From: Bacillota bacterium
GTDB lineage: Bacteria > Bacillota > Clostridia > Lachnospirales > Lachnospiraceae
Length of the DNA: 9,738 nucleotides
NCBI GenBank assembly: GCA_023415635.1
Contig: JAEZJV010000088.1
Location: forward strand, 1-9,738
Direction: 5' to 3'
Each line of letters begins with the position of its first letter. Position 1 is the first letter of the stretch. Under the pieces are notes generated by a model, which saw only the letters and a list, made by a program, of their open reading frames with translations, had not been told where the DNA came from and did no database searches. A program made the translations under genes and the position numbers. Below are positions 7,300 through 9,738 of the stretch, piece by piece.

Positions 7300-7303
7300 G
7301 GAG

Positions 7304-9738
7304 TCAGCCGACGGGGGCGGGCTCCGGGGCCGCGGTGCCGCCCGGGATGCCGGGGTGGCGGCGCTCGAGCTTGGCGCCCTCGACGTCGACGTCCGGCATG
7401 ACCTTGTCGATCCAGCTCGGCAGCCACCAGGCCTTGTCACCGGCGAGGTGCAGGACCGCCGGCATGATCAGCATGCGCACGACGAACGCGTCGAGCAGCA
7501 CGCCGAACGCGAGCGCGAACCCGAGCGGCCGGATGACGGCGAGGTGGGAGAACATGAACCCGCCGAACACGGAGATCATGATGATCCCGGCCGCGGTGAC
7601 GACGGCCCGGCCCGCGTGCAGGCCCTCCATGACCGCGCTGCGCGCCGGGGCGCCGTGGGCGTACGCCTCGCGCATGCCCGAGGTCAGGAAGAGCTGGTAG
7701 TCCATCGCCAGGCCGAACAGGATCCCGACGAGCAGGGTCGGCAGGAAGCTCAGGACCGGGCCGGGGTTCGAGACGCCGAACACGTCCGAGAGCCAGCCCC
7801 ACTGGTAGACCGCGGTCACGCCGCCCATCGCCGCGAACAGCGAGAGCACGAAGCCGCCGGTCGCCACGATCGGCACCAGGAACGAGCGGAACACCGCGAT
7901 GAGGATGAAGATCGACAGCCCGATGACGACCGCGAGGTAGATCGGCAGCGCGTCGGCGAGCTTCTCCGAGATGTCGATGTCGGCGCTCGCGTTGCCGGCG
8001 ACCGCGAACGTGCCTTCGCCGCCGTCGACGGGCAGCGCGCGCAGCGTGTGGACGAGGTCGGTCGTCGTCTCGCTGTCCGGGCCGTTGGCGGGGATCACCT
8101 GGAAGACGAGCATGTCGCGCTCGTCGTTCGTGCCGACCGGCGCCACGGCGACCACGTCGTCCTGCTCCATGAGCTGGTTGCCGATGCGCGCCTGGACGGA
8201 CACGAGCTCGTCCTCACTGACCGCCTCAGGCACGTCGGCCACGACGACGAGCGGGCCGTTGACGCCCGCGCCGAACGCCTTCGAGACCGCGGTGTAGGCG
8301 CGGTACTGCGTGGACTCGACCGGCTCGGACGCGCCGGTCGGCAGGCCGAGACGCATCGAGAGCGCGGGCAGCGCGATCACGACGAGCACGCCGATGCCTG
8401 CGACGATCGACAGCCACGCCCGGCCGTTGCCCATGGGCTTGGCGGGCTCGTGCGCGACCGGCGCCACAGTCTCGTCGCGGTGCTTCTTGGGCAGGATCCG
8501 GCGGCCCAGCAGGCCGAGCATCGCGGGCGTCAGCGTGATCGCGACCAGGACCGCCACCAGGATGCTGGCGGCAGCGACCGTGCCCATGAGGCCCAGGAAG
8601 TCGATGCCGGTGAGGTTGAGACCGAGCAGCGCGATCAGCACCGTCGCGCCGGCGAACACCACGGCGTTGCCCGACGTGCCGTTCGCGAGACCGATGGACT
8701 CGTGCACGTCCATGCCCATCTTCAGCTGGCGGCGGTGCCGGTTGAGGATGAACAGCGTGTAGTCGATACCCACTGCCAGGCCGAGCATCGCGCCCAGCAC
8801 GGGGGTCACCGAGGTCATCTGGACGACGCCGGAGAACGCCATCGCACCCGCGGCCGCCACGCCGACGCCGACGAGTGCGTTGAGCAGCGGGAGGCCCGCG
8901 GCGACGAACGTGCCGAGCATCACGACGAGCACGATCCCCGCGACGAGGACACCGATCGCCTCGGCTGCGCCGCCGAGGGAGATCGAGGCCTGCGCGATCT
9001 CGGCGGAGTAGTCGACGCTGAGGCCCGCGGGCGCCGCGTCGTCGATCGTGGCCTCCACGGCCTCCTTGGTCTCGTCCGGGATCTCGTGCTGCGGGAGCTC
9101 GAAGACGACCGTGCCGACCGCTGTGGTGCCGTCGGTCGAGACCATGCGGATCTGCGCGGCCATGTCGAGCAGGGCCCGCGCGTCGGCGAGCTGCGGGGCC
9201 TGCGCCTCGAGCTCCGCGCGGCTCGCGTCGATGGTCGCCTGCTGCGCCTCGAGCGCGGCCTGCTGCGCCTCGAGCGCGGCCTTCTGGGCGTCGAGCTCGG
9301 CCTGACCGGCCTGGGTCTGGGGGTTCTGGCCGACGGCGGCGACGGTCGCGTCGAGCTGGGCCTGTGCGGCCTCGAGCTGCGCGCGTCCCGCGTCGAGCTG
9401 CGCCTGGCCGTCGTCGAGCTGCTGCTGGCCGGCGTCGAGCTGCGCCCGGCCCTCGGTCACCTGCTGCTCACCCGCGGCGATGCTGGCGGCCTGCTCGGCA
9501 CGCTGCGCCTCGGTGGCGAACGGGTCGGCGACCTGCACGACACCGTCGATCTCGCCGACCTTCGCGAGCGCGGCACTGATGCCGGCCTTCTGCTCGTCGG
9601 TCAGCGCGGAGCCGTCCTCGCTGGCGAACACGACGCGTCCGTTGGCGCCGCTCGCGGCGGGGAGCTCCGCGGCGAGCCGGTCGGTGACCTCCGCGGTGGC
9701 CGTCCCGGGGATCGTGATGGCCTCGGTGAGCGTCCCGC
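7304..9738 (-). CDS. MMPL/RND-family membrane transporter, N-terminus outside the window
   Basis: The frame is open from the window edge to TGA at 7306-7304 (810 visible residues). The GTG at 9631 is internal, since the residues before it (GTLTEAITIPGTATAEV...) are ordinary MMPL first-loop sequence; the first membrane helix and true start lie beyond 9738. Visible residues about 83-193 are a long coiled coil (EGRAQLDAGQQQL and similar) of the LxxG heptad type found in some actinobacterial MMPL proteins. Two hydrophobic bundles follow: about 255-410, with the motif GIDYTLFILNRHRRQL, and a C-terminal one with FGLAMDYQLFLTSGMREAY. The two GxDY-type motifs in the paired halves are diagnostic of MMPL. 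A second periplasmic-side domain (about 465-590) separates the halves. Such proteins export lipids or small hydrophobic molecules using the proton gradient; this one's substrate is unknown. The long gap downstream suggests a unit separate from the RHS operon. Confidence 0.93.
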   Translation of the reverse strand, partial: GTLTEAITIPGTATAEVTDRLAAELPAASGANGRVVFASEDGSALTDEQKAGISAALAKVGEIDGVVQVADPFATEAQRAEQAASIAAGEQQVTEGRAQLDAGQQQLDDGQAQLDAGRAQLEAAQAQLDATVAAVGQNPQTQAGQAELDAQKAALEAQQAALEAQQATIDASRAELEAQAPQLADARALLDMAAQIRMVSTDGTTAVGTVVFELPQHEIPDETKEAVEATIDDAAPAGLSVDYSAEIAQASISLGGAAEAIGVLVAGIVLVVMLGTFVAAGLPLLNALVGVGVAAAGAMAFSGVVQMTSVTPVLGAMLGLAVGIDYTLFILNRHRRQLKMGMDVHESIGLANGTSGNAVVFAGATVLIALLGLNLTGIDFLGLMGTVAAASILVAVLVAITLTPAMLGLLGRRILPKKHRDETVAPVAHEPAKPMGNGRAWLSIVAGIGVLVVIALPALSMRLGLPTGASEPVESTQYRAYTAVSKAFGAGVNGPLVVVADVPEAVSEDELVSVQARIGNQLMEQDDVVAVAPVGTNDERDMLVFQVIPANGPDSETTTDLVHTLRALPVDGGEGTFAVAGNASADIDISEKLADALPIYLAVVIGLSIFILIAVFRSFLVPIVATGGFVLSLFAAMGGVTAVYQWGWLSDVFGVSNPGPVLSFLPTLLVGILFGLAMDYQLFLTSGMREAYAHGAPARSAVMEGLHAGRAVVTAAGIIMISVFGGFMFSHLAVIRPLGFALAFGVLLDAFVVRMLIMPAVLHLAGDKAWWLPSWIDKVMPDVDVEGAKLERRHPGIPGGTAAPEPAPVG
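9239..9280 (-). repeat. Perfect 21-base tandem duplication in the coiled-coil region
   Basis: The unit CTGCTGCGCCTCGAGCGCGGC (plus strand) occurs twice in direct succession at 9239-9259 and 9260-9280, with a diverged third copy at 9281-9301. Each unit encodes one AALEAQQ heptad of the exporter's coiled coil, so change in copy number would lengthen or shorten the coil by whole heptads without breaking the frame. Confidence 0.85.

Larger units (their letters stand above)
6780..7303. other. Intergenic region of about 520 bases, probable operon leader
   Basis: Frames crossing this stretch on either strand give low-complexity Arg/Pro/Ala-rich translations with no family signature, so I call no full-size gene here. 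Contents: two possible hairpins downstream of the exporter stop, a 17-base dyad (7030-7046), a 12-base palindrome (6989-7000), a 15-codon frame with a strong ribosome binding site (6974-6927), and one of the few AT-rich spots, TAATTT at 6897-6892 on the minus strand. TAATTT could be a -10 element, but no good -35 lies at the right distance. The promoter of the DNRLRE/LamG-RHS operon is expected here. Confidence 0.6.

Noticed and set aside
6780..7303. tRNA, CRISPR array or insertion-sequence remains in the non-coding stretch
   Set aside because: No cloverleaf-like sequence with a TTCGA-type loop, no regularly spaced direct repeats, and no transposase fragment or terminal inverted repeats with target duplication were seen.
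6778..7401. Plus-strand frame of 207 codons in the intergenic region
   Set aside because: It extends into the exporter's C-terminal coding region in antisense, and the translation is Arg/Pro/Gly-rich with no family signature.
6895..7440. Minus-strand frame of 181 codons overlapping the exporter's 3' end and the intergenic region
   Set aside because: It starts inside the exporter in another frame, has no ribosome binding site signal that I trust, and reads as Arg/Ser/Pro-rich noise.
9631..9631. GTG at 9631 as the start of the exporter
   Set aside because: The same frame stays open to the window edge with MMPL-like sequence before it, and the expected first membrane helix is not yet reached.

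Overview
The window is high-GC DNA that reads as actinobacterial. The domain style of the secreted proteins and the MMPL exporter suggest a Micrococcales-like or Streptomyces-like organism, but genus cannot be fixed from the sequence. Every gene I can support is on the minus strand, so the order of transcription runs from high to low coordinates.

Region 1 (9738 to 7304): most of an MMPL/RND-family membrane exporter, cut at its N-terminus by the window edge. Its first extracytoplasmic region carries a long Gln/Ala/Leu-rich coiled coil with LxxG heptads. Region 2 (7303 to 6780): about 520 bases with no convincing full-size gene. It holds several dyad symmetries and one 15-codon reading frame with a strong Shine-Dalgarno sequence lying in a small hairpin. 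It probably contains the end of the exporter transcript and the promoter/leader of the next operon.

Region 3 (6779 to 3728): a large exported multidomain protein of the actinobacterial DNRLRE/LamG type. As written it is split into two overlapping frames (6779-5205 and 5284-3728) by a one-base shift at a run of five T's (minus strand). Removing one T joins them into a continuous product of about 1016 residues: signal segment, conserved N-terminal region, DNRLRE-like module, Ig/FN3-like modules and a LamG jelly-roll. Region 4 (3728 to 1, running off the window): a very large secreted SpvB/RHS (YD-repeat) protein. Its start codon overlaps the stop of the LamG frame (TGATG), so the two are almost certainly co-expressed. 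At least 1242 residues are visible; the C-terminus, where RHS proteins usually carry the core domain and any toxin tip, is outside the window.

Together regions 3 and 4 look like a two-gene cell-surface or secreted module: a lectin-like/adhesive partner plus an RHS shell protein, consistent with a polymorphic-toxin or contact-dependent system. That function is inference, because the effector tip and any immunity gene are not in view. The exporter is separated by a long gap and may be unrelated.
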